Assembly (NCBI GenBank): GCA_005787865.1
Contig: SXZN01000248.1
Location: 1-10,927, forward strand
DNA from: Opitutaceae bacterium
GTDB lineage: Bacteria; Verrucomicrobiota; Verrucomicrobiia; Opitutales; Opitutaceae
DNA: 10,927 nucleotides
Reading direction: 5' to 3'
The notes beneath the pieces are model-generated. The model was not told the DNA's origin, made no database searches, and was given only the letters and a program-made list of their open reading frames with translations. Below are positions 1 to 6,669 of this stretch, piece after piece. Made by a program: the position numbers and the translations under genes. Numbering within the stretch: the stretch's first letter is position 1; each line of letters opens with the position of its first letter.

Positions 1-2
1 CG

Positions 3-107
3 CCCGCATTTCACCACATTGCGGAGCAACTCATCCAGTATCTGGATATCAAGCCAGTGCTGCCGACCAATCGCACTTTTCTCGCGGCGCAAGGAAGTTT
101 CCCATGA
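3..107 (+). CDS. ftsI: C-terminal end of FtsI-like division transpeptidase (PBP3), partial
   Basis: The open frame entering from the left edge encodes 34 residues (starting PAFHHIAEQLIQYLDIKP) and ends with TGA at 105-107. A segment of the type 'P.F..IAE..L.YL.I.P' is typical of the C-terminal end of the class B penicillin-binding protein transpeptidase domain, where the last helix follows the active-site fold. Its position directly before murE is the standard place of ftsI in dcw clusters, and the stop overlaps the murE start as ATGA. FtsI is an inner-membrane protein that crosslinks septal peptidoglycan together with FtsW. The catalytic motifs lie outside the window, so the call rests on the short tail and on context; another class B PBP such as a SpoVD-type protein cannot be excluded. 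Confidence 0.7.
   Translation, partial: PAFHHIAEQLIQYLDIKPVLPTNRTFLAAQGSFP
91..95 (+). promoter_or_regulatory. Ribosome binding site of murE
   Basis: AAGGA lies 8 bases before the ATG at 104, within the end of ftsI. It decides the murE start: the next in-frame candidate, a GTG at 137, has no such sequence before it. It therefore supports the reading in which MurE carries a long N-terminal extension. Confidence 0.6.
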
Positions 108-1687
108 TTGGTTATCTCACGCCTAACTATCCGCTGGTGGCCGCTTTTCGGGACCAGCCCGTCGTCCGGACGCGGGTAAAAAATCGGCCGACGACTGGAC
201 TCTTCAAGCCGGCGCCAAATTTAGCGGACTATTTTCCGGCCGATGAAATCCTCGCGAGCAAAGGCGATTTAGATCGTCCTATTTCGGGTCTCGCGAGTGA
301 TAGCCGTCGAGTGCTGGCTGGTAATGTATTTTTTGCGCTACCGGGAAATCGGACAGACAGGCATGCTTTTATCGACCAAGCCATCAGTCGTGGGGCGGTT
401 GCCATTGTCGCCGAGAAAATTCCGAGTGGCACGGCGGCGCGCGTGACTTATATCCAAGTGGCGGATGTCCGGTGGACTCTCGCGAAAGCGGCGCAGCGCT
501 TTAATCATTTCCCGGACCGATCGCTGGAGGTGCTTGGGGTCGCCGGCACGAATGGGAAAACGACGGTCGCTCATCTTATCAAGCATTTATTAGCGACGAC
601 GACCCGGCGAGTCGGCCTGGTGGGGACGATCAACTACGATCTCGGGAATCGGGTGGTGCCCGCGTATCAGACGACGCCAGAGTCTTTAGAGTTGTATGGT
701 CTCTTGGCGCAGATGCGTGAGGCCGGTTGCCGCCAAGCGGTGGTGGAAGTCAGTTCGCGCGGCCTTGATCAACAGCGGGTGGGCGGGCTGCAGTTCGGCG
801 TGGCGGTGTTTACTAATTTTACGGCAGACCATCTCGATTACCACGGGACGAACGCGGCTTACTTCAGGGCGAAGGGGCGGTTTTTTATTGGTGAGAACGG
901 GCCTCTCCCAAAAGTAGCGGTGGTTAATATTGATGACGCGGGCGGTCGCGAATTGGCGGCAGCGCTCCCCGCAGGGGTACGTCTGATCAGCTTTGGGGAG
1001 TCGGCGACTGCGCTCGTGCGAGCGGAGCAAGTGCAGGTGACTGCGCATGGCACCACCTTTCGCTTAATTTGGCCAGAAGGGGCGATCGAGGTAGAATGCC
1101 CGTTGCTCGGTCGTTATAATGTCAGTAATTTACTCGCGGCGTTTGCCGCTTGTTATGCGCTGGGTCGTGATCCAGCGGTCATTGCCGTCCGTTTAAAATA
1201 TTTTTCCTCGGTACCTGGTCGGATGGAACGTATCTCAGTTGGGTCTGCAGCGCAGGTTTATGTCGACTATGCCCATACCCCCGCCGCCATGCGGGCTTCG
1301 TTAAGTCTGCTGCGGACCCTGACGCCAGGGCGTCTGTTCATGGTCTATGGTTGTGGCGGCCAGCGTGATCGATCCCAGCGTGCGCAGCTCACGAAAATCG
1401 TGCAGGAGATTGCGGATCAGGTTTGGGTGACCGCTGATAATCCTCGCGCAGAGCCGCTGTCCCAGATTTTTGCCGATCAGCAAGCGGGGGTGATTGCGGC
1501 GGAGCGGATCGCTTTTGTGCCGGATCGGCGGGAAGCGATTCGGCAGGCGTTGGCCGCCGCGCGCTTCGGTGATTGCGTGCTCATCGCGGGGAAGGGCCAC
1601 GAAATTTATCAGAAATTAGCCGACACGATTGTGCCGTTTGATGATCGGCAAGTGGCGCGGGAGTTACTCGCAAGTTCGTTGGGTTAA
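104..1687 (+). CDS. murE: UDP-MurNAc-L-Ala-D-Glu:meso-diaminopimelate ligase MurE
   Basis: Cytoplasmic ATP-dependent ligase that adds the third stem-peptide residue to UDP-MurNAc-L-Ala-D-Glu. The 527-residue product shows the three Mur ligase domains: an N-terminal UDP-binding part (DSRRV at 66-70), a central ATPase domain with P-loop GTNGKTT (148-154), TTPES (190-194), DHLDYHG (242-248) and the probable carbamylated Lys257 (YFRAK), and a C-terminal domain with YAHTP (389-393), DNPR (445-448) and GKGHE (496-500). DNPR is the known signature for meso-diaminopimelate rather than lysine. The protein is somewhat longer than usual because about 38 residues precede the normal MurE beginning near NLADYF. 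Two consensus departures are visible: SSR instead of SSH at 217-219, and GCGGQRD instead of GCGGDRD at 416-422. The gene overlaps ftsI (ATGA) and murF (TAATG), so translational coupling is likely. The family call is secure. Confidence 0.97.
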   Translation: MIGYLTPNYPLVAAFRDQPVVRTRVKNRPTTGLFKPAPNLADYFPADEILASKGDLDRPISGLASDSRRVLAGNVFFALPGNRTDRHAFIDQAISRGAVAIVAEKIPSGTAARVTYIQVADVRWTLAKAAQRFNHFPDRSLEVLGVAGTNGKTTVAHLIKHLLATTTRRVGLVGTINYDLGNRVVPAYQTTPESLELYGLLAQMREAGCRQAVVEVSSRGLDQQRVGGLQFGVAVFTNFTADHLDYHGTNAAYFRAKGRFFIGENGPLPKVAVVNIDDAGGRELAAALPAGVRLISFGESATALVRAEQVQVTAHGTTFRLIWPEGAIEVECPLLGRYNVSNLLAAFAACYALGRDPAVIAVRLKYFSSVPGRMERISVGSAAQVYVDYAHTPAAMRASLSLLRTLTPGRLFMVYGCGGQRDRSQRAQLTKIVQEIADQVWVTADNPRAEPLSQIFADQQAGVIAAERIAFVPDRREAIRQALAAARFGDCVLIAGKGHEIYQKLADTIVPFDDRQVARELLASSLG

Positions 1688-3072
1688 TGACGCCAATGCC
1701 CACTTTTGCCGCAGAAAAAATGGCGACTTGGACCGGTGGACACTGGGTGGGTACACCCGTGAGCCCGCTCAGCGGCTTTACGGCCGATACGCGGACGCTG
1801 GTTGCTGGGCAGGGGTTTGTCGCCTTGAAAACAGCGCAGCGTGACGGACATGATTTTCTCGAGGCGGCCGCCGCGCGCGGTGCTGTGGCGGCACTCGTTA
1901 GTCAGGCGGTGTCTGGCAGTCGCTTAGCGCAATTGGTAGTGGCGGATCCCTTGCGGGCGCTGCAACGCATCGCGCGGGAACATCGGCGAGAATTTAACGG
2001 GACGGTCATCGGAGTTACGGGCAGCGTGGGCAAGACTTCGACCAAAGATCTGCTGGGGATTTTACTGGGTGGGGCGACGCACGTGCTGACCACCGAGGGA
2101 AATTTAAATAATCAGCTCGGCGTGCCTTTGACGCTCACCAAGCTCGATACGACGCGGCAGGCTTACGCGGTGATTGAAGCGGGGATCAGTGGCCCGGGCG
2201 AGATGGCGCCATTGGCTGAAATGATCGAACCTGATCATAGTTTGCTCACGCTCGTGGCGCCGGCACACTTGGCTGGACTCGGTTCGCTCGCCGGGGTGGC
2301 TCAGGAGAAGGCCTTTTTATTGGCCGCCACGCGAGCGGGTGGGCTGAAAGTATTTCCGGCCAGCGCCGGTCAGTTTGAAGTTTTGCACAGGTTGGCTAAT
2401 GCCCTCGTTTTGGTGCCGGAAAATGAAAATTATTCAACGGGGAGCGGTCGTGGCTTAAAATTTAAAGTGACCCAGCGGTCTAGCTCGACGGAGGTCACGT
2501 TGGGTGGTCAACGGCACTTTCGGTTACCTCGCGTTTCCAGTGGGATGGCCGCGAATGCGGCCCTCGCGCTGGCATTGGCGGGTGAACTCGGGGTGACGGA
2601 CAGCAACTTACAGCAGCGGATCGCGAATTGGTTGCCCTCAAAGTGGCGTGGTGAGTTGCAGGAGTTCGGTCGCGCCCAAGTGTACTGTGATTTTTATAAT
2701 GCCAATCCGGCCTCCATGCTGGATGCGCTCGAGGCGTTTCAAGGCAAGGTCGGGGCGAATCTTCCCCGCCTGTACGTGCTGGGGTGTATGGAGGAACTCG
2801 GGCCAGCCGCGGCAGAGTATCACCAGCAAGTCGGTCGACAGATCCATTTACGGCCGGCTGATTATTTATTTGTGATCGGTGGGTCGGCGGCGGCTCTACG
2901 GGAGGGGTTATTAGAAAATGGCAACGCGGCCGATCAGATTGCCGTGATTACTGACTTGCAGCCCGTGCGGGTACGGCTGGCAGATTTTACCGGAGCAGTT
3001 TTCTTGAAAGGCAGTCGTCGGTACGAACTGGAAACTGTCTTGGCGGATACCGCGGTCAGCGCGGCGCACTAA
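1687..3072 (+). CDS. murF: UDP-MurNAc-tripeptide:D-alanyl-D-alanine ligase MurF
   Basis: Cytoplasmic ligase that adds the D-Ala-D-Ala dipeptide (made by Ddl, encoded later in this window) to UDP-MurNAc-tripeptide, giving the pentapeptide used by MraY. The 461 residues match the usual family length. Visible motifs are DTR (34-36) in the N-terminal domain, P-loop GSVGKTSTK (112-120), GNLNNQLGVP (138-147), AHL (193-195), a candidate carbamylated Lys208, DFYNANPASM (335-344) and KGSRR (441-445). Where many homologues have DDSYNANP and LGDMxELG, this protein has CDFYNANP and LGCMEELG; both replacements are by Cys (334 and 367). The start overlaps the murE stop by one base. A second ATG at 1696 is possible, but the overlapping start fits the style of the cluster. 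There is no clear ribosome binding site, so translation probably depends on coupling to murE. Confidence 0.97.
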   Translation: MTPMPTFAAEKMATWTGGHWVGTPVSPLSGFTADTRTLVAGQGFVALKTAQRDGHDFLEAAAARGAVAALVSQAVSGSRLAQLVVADPLRALQRIAREHRREFNGTVIGVTGSVGKTSTKDLLGILLGGATHVLTTEGNLNNQLGVPLTLTKLDTTRQAYAVIEAGISGPGEMAPLAEMIEPDHSLLTLVAPAHLAGLGSLAGVAQEKAFLLAATRAGGLKVFPASAGQFEVLHRLANALVLVPENENYSTGSGRGLKFKVTQRSSSTEVTLGGQRHFRLPRVSSGMAANAALALALAGELGVTDSNLQQRIANWLPSKWRGELQEFGRAQVYCDFYNANPASMLDALEAFQGKVGANLPRLYVLGCMEELGPAAAEYHQQVGRQIHLRPADYLFVIGGSAAALREGLLENGNAADQIAVITDLQPVRVRLADFTGAVFLKGSRRYELETVLADTAVSAAH

Positions 3073-3073
3073 A

Positions 3074-3208
3074 ATGGCATTTATTATCCAAAAATCAAAA
3101 ATCGGCGCGAGCGAGGGCGGAGGTCTAACGCCGCTGCGCGTGAGTATCGTTCAGCGTGCCGCCAGCGATCGCGCGGGATTAATCATAACGGAGGCGCGCT
3201 ATGCTTAG
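3074..3208 (+). CDS. Possible small protein or leader ORF (44 aa) before mraY
   Basis: An ATG one base after the murF stop opens a frame of 44 codons that fills the whole murF-mraY gap and stops (TAG) eight bases inside mraY, in another frame. The product begins MAFIIQKSKIGASEGG and ends LIITEARYA; I recognise no domain, signal peptide or membrane segment. Codon endings are mixed and not unlike those of the neighbours. There is no ribosome binding site, so initiation would depend on ribosomes finishing murF. It may be a real small protein, a translational coupling leader that carries ribosomes over the gap to mraY, or a chance open frame; a frame of this length by chance is quite possible. 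Confidence 0.25.
   Translation: MAFIIQKSKIGASEGGGLTPLRVSIVQRAASDRAGLIITEARYA
3190..3194 (+). promoter_or_regulatory. Strong ribosome binding site of mraY
   Basis: GGAGG lies 6 bases before the ATG at 3201. It is one of the clearest ribosome binding sites in the window and fits mraY being the first gene after a non-overlapping gap, where coupling to the preceding gene is not automatic. Confidence 0.75.
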
Positions 3209-4316
3209 TCATCTTTTGACCTACGGTGATTCGTTCGGTCCGTTGCGGTTGTTGCACTATAATAGTGTGCGCACGATTGGCGCGGCGATCACCGCACTCG
3301 TGATTGGTTTTATTATTGGCCCTTGGCTGATTCGTCGTTTCCAGGAATTAAAATTTGGCCATGGCTACATCGACGAGCGCACGGGCGCGTTAGGCGCCAC
3401 GTACTTCGATAAAACCCACACGCCGACCATGGGCGGGTTAATTATATTTTTATCGGTATTTTTAAGCAGTGTGCTCTGGGCCGAGCCGAATATCTGGGTG
3501 TTTGTCGCCCTGTTAGTCTATACACTCCTCACTATTCCCGGTTGGCGAGATGACTACTTGAAGGTGATGCATAAAAATAAGAACGGCATTAAATCGTGGG
3601 AGAAAATTGCCTGGCAATCCGCCACGACGGTTATCGCGCTGGGGATTTTGCTCTGGCACCCGCTCAGCGCCGGCAAAATTCGCGAACTATGGGTGCCGTT
3701 TGTGAAGACGGCCGTCATCCACTACATGCCGTGGTGGTTACTGCTCATGTTAATTTATCTGTGGATCGTTGGCTTCAGCAATGCGATCAACCTCACGGAT
3801 GGTTTGGACGGACTCGCCGTCGGTTGCACGATCACGGTGGCACTAGTTTTTGGCATCATGGCGTACGTGGCTGGCCGAGTAGATTTTTCCGGCTATTTAT
3901 TAATTAGTCATGTGCCTGGAGCCGGAGAATTGACGGTCGTTTGTGGCGCGCTCATTGGCGCCTGCATGGCATTTCTCTGGTATAATTCTCATCCGGCGGA
4001 AGTTTTCATGGGCGATACCGGCTCGCTGGCTCTCGGTGGGCTGATTGGCGTGATGGCCTTCATGATTCATCAGCCAGTTACCCTTATCTTGGTGGGGGGC
4101 GTATTCGTGCTCGAAGCCGTTTCAGTGATTTTGCAAGTAGGTTGGTTTAAGCTCACCAAGCGCCGCTCCGGCGTCGGGCAGCGTCTCTTCTTGATGGCGC
4201 CCATTCATCATCATTTCCAAAAAAAGGGTTGGCCGGAAAGTAAGGTGGTCTTGCGCTTTTGGGTGCTCTCCCTCGGGTGTGCGCTGGCCGGACTGGCCAC
4301 GCTGAAACTTCGTTAA
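3201..4316 (+). CDS. mraY: Phospho-N-acetylmuramoyl-pentapeptide-transferase MraY
   Basis: Integral inner-membrane enzyme that transfers phospho-MurNAc-pentapeptide from UDP to undecaprenyl phosphate, forming lipid I. The 371 residues and about ten hydrophobic segments match the family. Key motifs are KTHTPTMGG (71-79), the acidic pair in DDYLK (Asp117, Asp118), NAINLTDGLDGLA (194-206), GDTGS (271-275) and the APIHHHFQKKGW loop (333-344) with the conserved His triad. The sequence before the acidic pair is PGWR, where homologues more often have a small hydrophobic stretch such as IGFV. The start at 3201 has a strong ribosome binding site and yields the N-terminal FGPLRL-type segment usual for MraY. 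The substrate comes from MurF upstream and the product goes to MurG, encoded downstream. Confidence 0.98.
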   Translation: MLSHLLTYGDSFGPLRLLHYNSVRTIGAAITALVIGFIIGPWLIRRFQELKFGHGYIDERTGALGATYFDKTHTPTMGGLIIFLSVFLSSVLWAEPNIWVFVALLVYTLLTIPGWRDDYLKVMHKNKNGIKSWEKIAWQSATTVIALGILLWHPLSAGKIRELWVPFVKTAVIHYMPWWLLLMLIYLWIVGFSNAINLTDGLDGLAVGCTITVALVFGIMAYVAGRVDFSGYLLISHVPGAGELTVVCGALIGACMAFLWYNSHPAEVFMGDTGSLALGGLIGVMAFMIHQPVTLILVGGVFVLEAVSVILQVGWFKLTKRRSGVGQRLFLMAPIHHHFQKKGWPESKVVLRFWVLSLGCALAGLATLKLR

Positions 4317-4611
4317 CTCATCATTTATGCCCATCGAATATAATTTTGAAAATACGCCTAATTTTCGGGTGCTGACTCGTTCGAGTTTGGTGCTGTTGCG
4401 CCAGTCCATCGTGCGCTCGCTGACTAAATTGCGGCGACTGCGTCTGGGGCTGGCCATCGTTCCGGAAGGTCCGTTGTTGCGTACCGCTAAATGTTTTAGG
4501 GGCGCCCAATAACCAGCCTGGCGGCCGCCGACGGCATCACCTCGCCCAAAACGCTGAATAACATCTATTTTTAGATAGCAAAATAACCATCCTGCCTCAC
4601 ATATTCTACTT
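4317..4611 (+). other. 295-base stretch between mraY and the LysM gene; usual slot of murD
   Basis: This interval contains no recognised gene. It holds one 61-codon open frame (listed separately), a 10-base palindrome (4520-4529) without a following T run, and an AT-rich tail from about 4555 to 4611. In the common dcw order murD follows mraY here, but no MurD motif (P-loop, DHMDR-type segment or C-terminal SPAxxSFD) can be read in any frame. The AT-rich tail could hold a promoter for the downstream block. No strong terminator is seen. Confidence 0.5.
4327..4512 (+). CDS. Unrecognised small basic ORF (61 aa)
   Basis: An ATG 10 bases after the mraY stop opens a 61-codon frame ending in TAA. 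The product is rich in Arg and Leu, with a central segment (about 17-42) of alternating leucines and arginines that could form an amphipathic helix. There is no signal peptide, no clear membrane segment and no motif that I recognise. There is no ribosome binding site before the ATG. The other two forward frames close early here, and codon choice (CTG, GTG, CGC, CGT) is similar to the flanking genes, which slightly favours a real or recently real coding sequence. It could be a small protein, a decayed remnant of a longer gene, or a chance frame. I found no resemblance to either end of MurD. Confidence 0.25.
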   Translation: MPIEYNFENTPNFRVLTRSSLVLLRQSIVRSLTKLRRLRLGLAIVPEGPLLRTAKCFRGAQ

Positions 4612-5499
4612 ATGAAAATCCTTCAAATCTTCGGAGCAGTCATCGCGGTGCACTTCCTCGCGTTCATCTTCATTTTTGCCAGTCCCGGTTGTCAGACTGG
4701 TCCGCGTAATATTCCTACGCCCGATGCCACCGCGCCGGTTGCCCACTCGGCCGCTCAGCCCGCTGAGCTCAGCGCAAACGTCGCGACGCCGTTAACCTAT
4801 ACCCCCGCGCTGAGTGCAGGTCATGCGACGCCGACCCGCCCGGGTTCACCGGCCGCCGCCGCCTTGGAGCCCGTTAAATCTTCAGCCGAGGTCGCGCCCG
4901 TTTCGACCTACACGGTGAGGAAGGGCGATAGTTTGTGGAGCATTGCGAAGAAAAATAATCTCACCGTCACCGAACTGGCCAAGGTCAATAACCTGAGCAG
5001 CGGTACGGCCCTCCAGCCTGGGAAGAAATTAATTGTGCCCGGTAAAATTGGCGCCGCGCCGAAGGATTTCGCGGCGGCCGCCTCTCCGGCCAAAATTGCC
5101 ACCGACAAGCCAGCGGCCGTGGCGCCGCGGGGTGATGCGGTGAAGCATACCGTGCAGCCCGGTGAAAGCCTCGGCGTCATCGCCCGCAAATATCAAGTAG
5201 CCACCGGCGAACTCGCCGCCGCTAATAGCATCACCGATCCCTCTAAAGTTCGCGTAGGCCAACAGCTCGTTATTCCTGGCTCCAAAGCGGTTGGCGCGAA
5301 AAGCACAGGCGTCGTCACCGCTAAGGCCGGCTCGGCTCCAGCCGCTGCGGCACCCGCGCCGGCGGTCAATACGCCCTATTTTGAACTGACGGTCCCAGCT
5401 CCTGGACAAGATCTCGATGCTGGTTTGAAGGGGGCGGGTACTGAGGTGCCGACGATCAAGGTGGAAACCCCTGCCGTTGAACAGCCGCCGAAGAAGTAA
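4612..5499 (+). CDS. Exported protein with two LysM domains, possible lipoprotein
   Basis: The 295-residue product begins with a short N-terminal hydrophobic segment (about 3-23) followed by SPGC. Cys27 could be a lipoprotein acylation site, but the -3 residue is Ser rather than the usual Leu, so a signal peptidase I substrate or a membrane anchor is also possible. A Pro/Ala/Thr-rich linker leads to LysM 1 (about 99-144, TYTVRKGDSLWSIAKK to LIVPGK) and, after a second Ala-rich linker, LysM 2 (about 178-223, KHTVQPGESLGVIARKY to LVIPGS). The tail (about 255-295) is Pro-rich without a known domain; no peptidase or amidase domain is present. LysM domains bind GlcNAc-containing glycans, so the likely role is binding peptidoglycan in the periplasm. 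Its place before ftsW suggests a link to septal wall synthesis, which is inference. No clear ribosome binding site precedes the ATG. Confidence 0.88.
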   Translation: MKILQIFGAVIAVHFLAFIFIFASPGCQTGPRNIPTPDATAPVAHSAAQPAELSANVATPLTYTPALSAGHATPTRPGSPAAAALEPVKSSAEVAPVSTYTVRKGDSLWSIAKKNNLTVTELAKVNNLSSGTALQPGKKLIVPGKIGAAPKDFAAAASPAKIATDKPAAVAPRGDAVKHTVQPGESLGVIARKYQVATGELAAANSITDPSKVRVGQQLVIPGSKAVGAKSTGVVTAKAGSAPAAAAPAPAVNTPYFELTVPAPGQDLDAGLKGAGTEVPTIKVETPAVEQPPKK

Positions 5500-5511
5500 A
5501 CCACTCTCCCG

Positions 5512-6669
5512 GTGAGTTCGCCGAGCGCTGTTCCCCGCCGACCTCTTACGATCACCCCCGCGAGCGTTATCGTCGTCTGCGTCGCGGCGCTGGTGGTGCT
5601 CGGTCTCGTTGTGCTTTTTAGCGCGAGTTCGCCGATTAAGGGCGGGCCCTACGCCTATCTGTATAAGCAATTTATTTTTCTCGCGGTGGCGATTGCGGCC
5701 GGGTGGGTCGTGGCGATGGTCGATCTTGAGCAATTGCGCAAATTTGCCTGGGTGGTGGGAGTTCTCGCTCTAGTCGCCTTGTTGTTCGTCTTGATTCCCG
5801 GCATCGGGATTAAAGTAAATGGAGCCCGCCGCTGGGTCGGCTTTGGGGGCGTGCGCTTGCAGGTCTCCGAATTTGCCAAGCTCGCGATGGTGTTTTCCCT
5901 CGCGCATTACTTGGCGCTCAATCAGAGCAAACTCCATGATTTACTGCGGGGTTTTATTATCCCGCTCGGCTGGATTGGATTATTTTCTGGGTTAATTATT
6001 TTGGAACCAGATTTCGGCGCCGCTTTTCTGATCGGCACGATTGGGGTGGTCCTCCTTTTTTTAGCGGGCGTCCGTTTGAAATTCTTGCTCCCCGCCATCG
6101 GCTCATTGTTGGGCCTCTTCGCGCTGCTGATTTTATTTAATCCGCTGCGGCTGCAACGCGTGCTTTCCTTTCTCGATCCCGAGGCCAATCGGCAAGGCAC
6201 GGGTTATCAACCTTGGCAGGCGATGTTAGCGTTTGCGGCTGGCGGCGTGGATGGTGTCGGACTCGGCAATGGGCGCCAACAAAATGCCTTTCTGCCCGAA
6301 GCGCATACCGATTATATTTTTGCGATTATGGGGGAGGAGATGGGGCTGATTTTTACGTTAACCGTCGTCATACTTTTTAGCACAATTTTCGTCGCCGGTT
6401 TGCTGCATGTGCGGCGCGCGCCTAATCTTTTTCAGTTTCTCCTCGTGACGGGCGCTCTCCTGCTGATTTGTCTGCAAGCTATCATCAACCTCGGCGTGGT
6501 CACCAGTCTGTTGCCTTCGAAGGGGATGGCGTTGCCGTTCATTAGCGCGGGAGGTTCTAATCTTCTGCTCATGGGTTTGCTGGTTGGCGTGATTATTAAT
6601 TCCGCGCGCACGTGGGAGCGACCGCCGCCACTGGTCCGCCGCCGCTCGCTGACGGAGGTCGTCGCATGA
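5512..6669 (+). CDS. ftsW: Septal peptidoglycan glycosyltransferase FtsW (SEDS family)
   Basis: Inner-membrane polymerase that links lipid II into glycan strands at the septum, working with FtsI. The 385-residue product has a short cytoplasmic N-terminus and about ten membrane segments from residue 18 onward. Family motifs are NGARRW (103-108), VSEFAKL (118-124), EPDFGAA (165-171), LPEAHTDYIFAIMGEE (261-276) and PSKGMALPFISAGGS (335-349). Asp267 in HTDYIF matches the catalytic Asp of the large extracellular loop. FtsW is preferred over RodA because of the dcw position between mraY and murG, although motifs alone do not separate the two perfectly. The start is a GTG 12 bases after the LysM stop with no good ribosome binding site; the next in-frame candidates lie inside the first membrane segment. 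The end overlaps murG as ATGA. Confidence 0.95.
   Translation: MSSPSAVPRRPLTITPASVIVVCVAALVVLGLVVLFSASSPIKGGPYAYLYKQFIFLAVAIAAGWVVAMVDLEQLRKFAWVVGVLALVALLFVLIPGIGIKVNGARRWVGFGGVRLQVSEFAKLAMVFSLAHYLALNQSKLHDLLRGFIIPLGWIGLFSGLIILEPDFGAAFLIGTIGVVLLFLAGVRLKFLLPAIGSLLGLFALLILFNPLRLQRVLSFLDPEANRQGTGYQPWQAMLAFAAGGVDGVGLGNGRQQNAFLPEAHTDYIFAIMGEEMGLIFTLTVVILFSTIFVAGLLHVRRAPNLFQFLLVTGALLLICLQAIINLGVVTSLLPSKGMALPFISAGGSNLLLMGLLVGVIINSARTWERPPPLVRRRSLTEVVA
6654..6658 (+). promoter_or_regulatory. Ribosome binding site of murG
   Basis: GGAGG inside the end of ftsW lies 7 bases before the ATG at 6666. It fixes the murG start there; the open frame extends further upstream (an earlier ATG at 6612), but that would overlap ftsW by 58 bases and precede the normal MurG beginning. 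Confidence 0.75.

Noticed and set aside
4520..4529. 10-base palindrome GGCGGCCGCC as a terminator
   Set aside because: It has no loop and no T run after it; short GC palindromes are expected in such sequence.
4565..4578. CTAT...ATAG inverted repeat around a T run as a terminator
   Set aside because: The stem is only four weak pairs, and the T run is in the loop, not after the stem.
5029..5733. 234-residue open frame on the - strand
   Set aside because: It lies opposite the LysM gene and ftsW, is rich in Arg, His and Gly, and has no recognisable motif; it is a shadow of GC-rich coding sequence.
6612..6665. Upstream extension of murG to an earlier ATG
   Set aside because: It would overlap ftsW by 58 bases; the ATG at 6666 has a GGAGG site and gives the normal MurG N-terminus.
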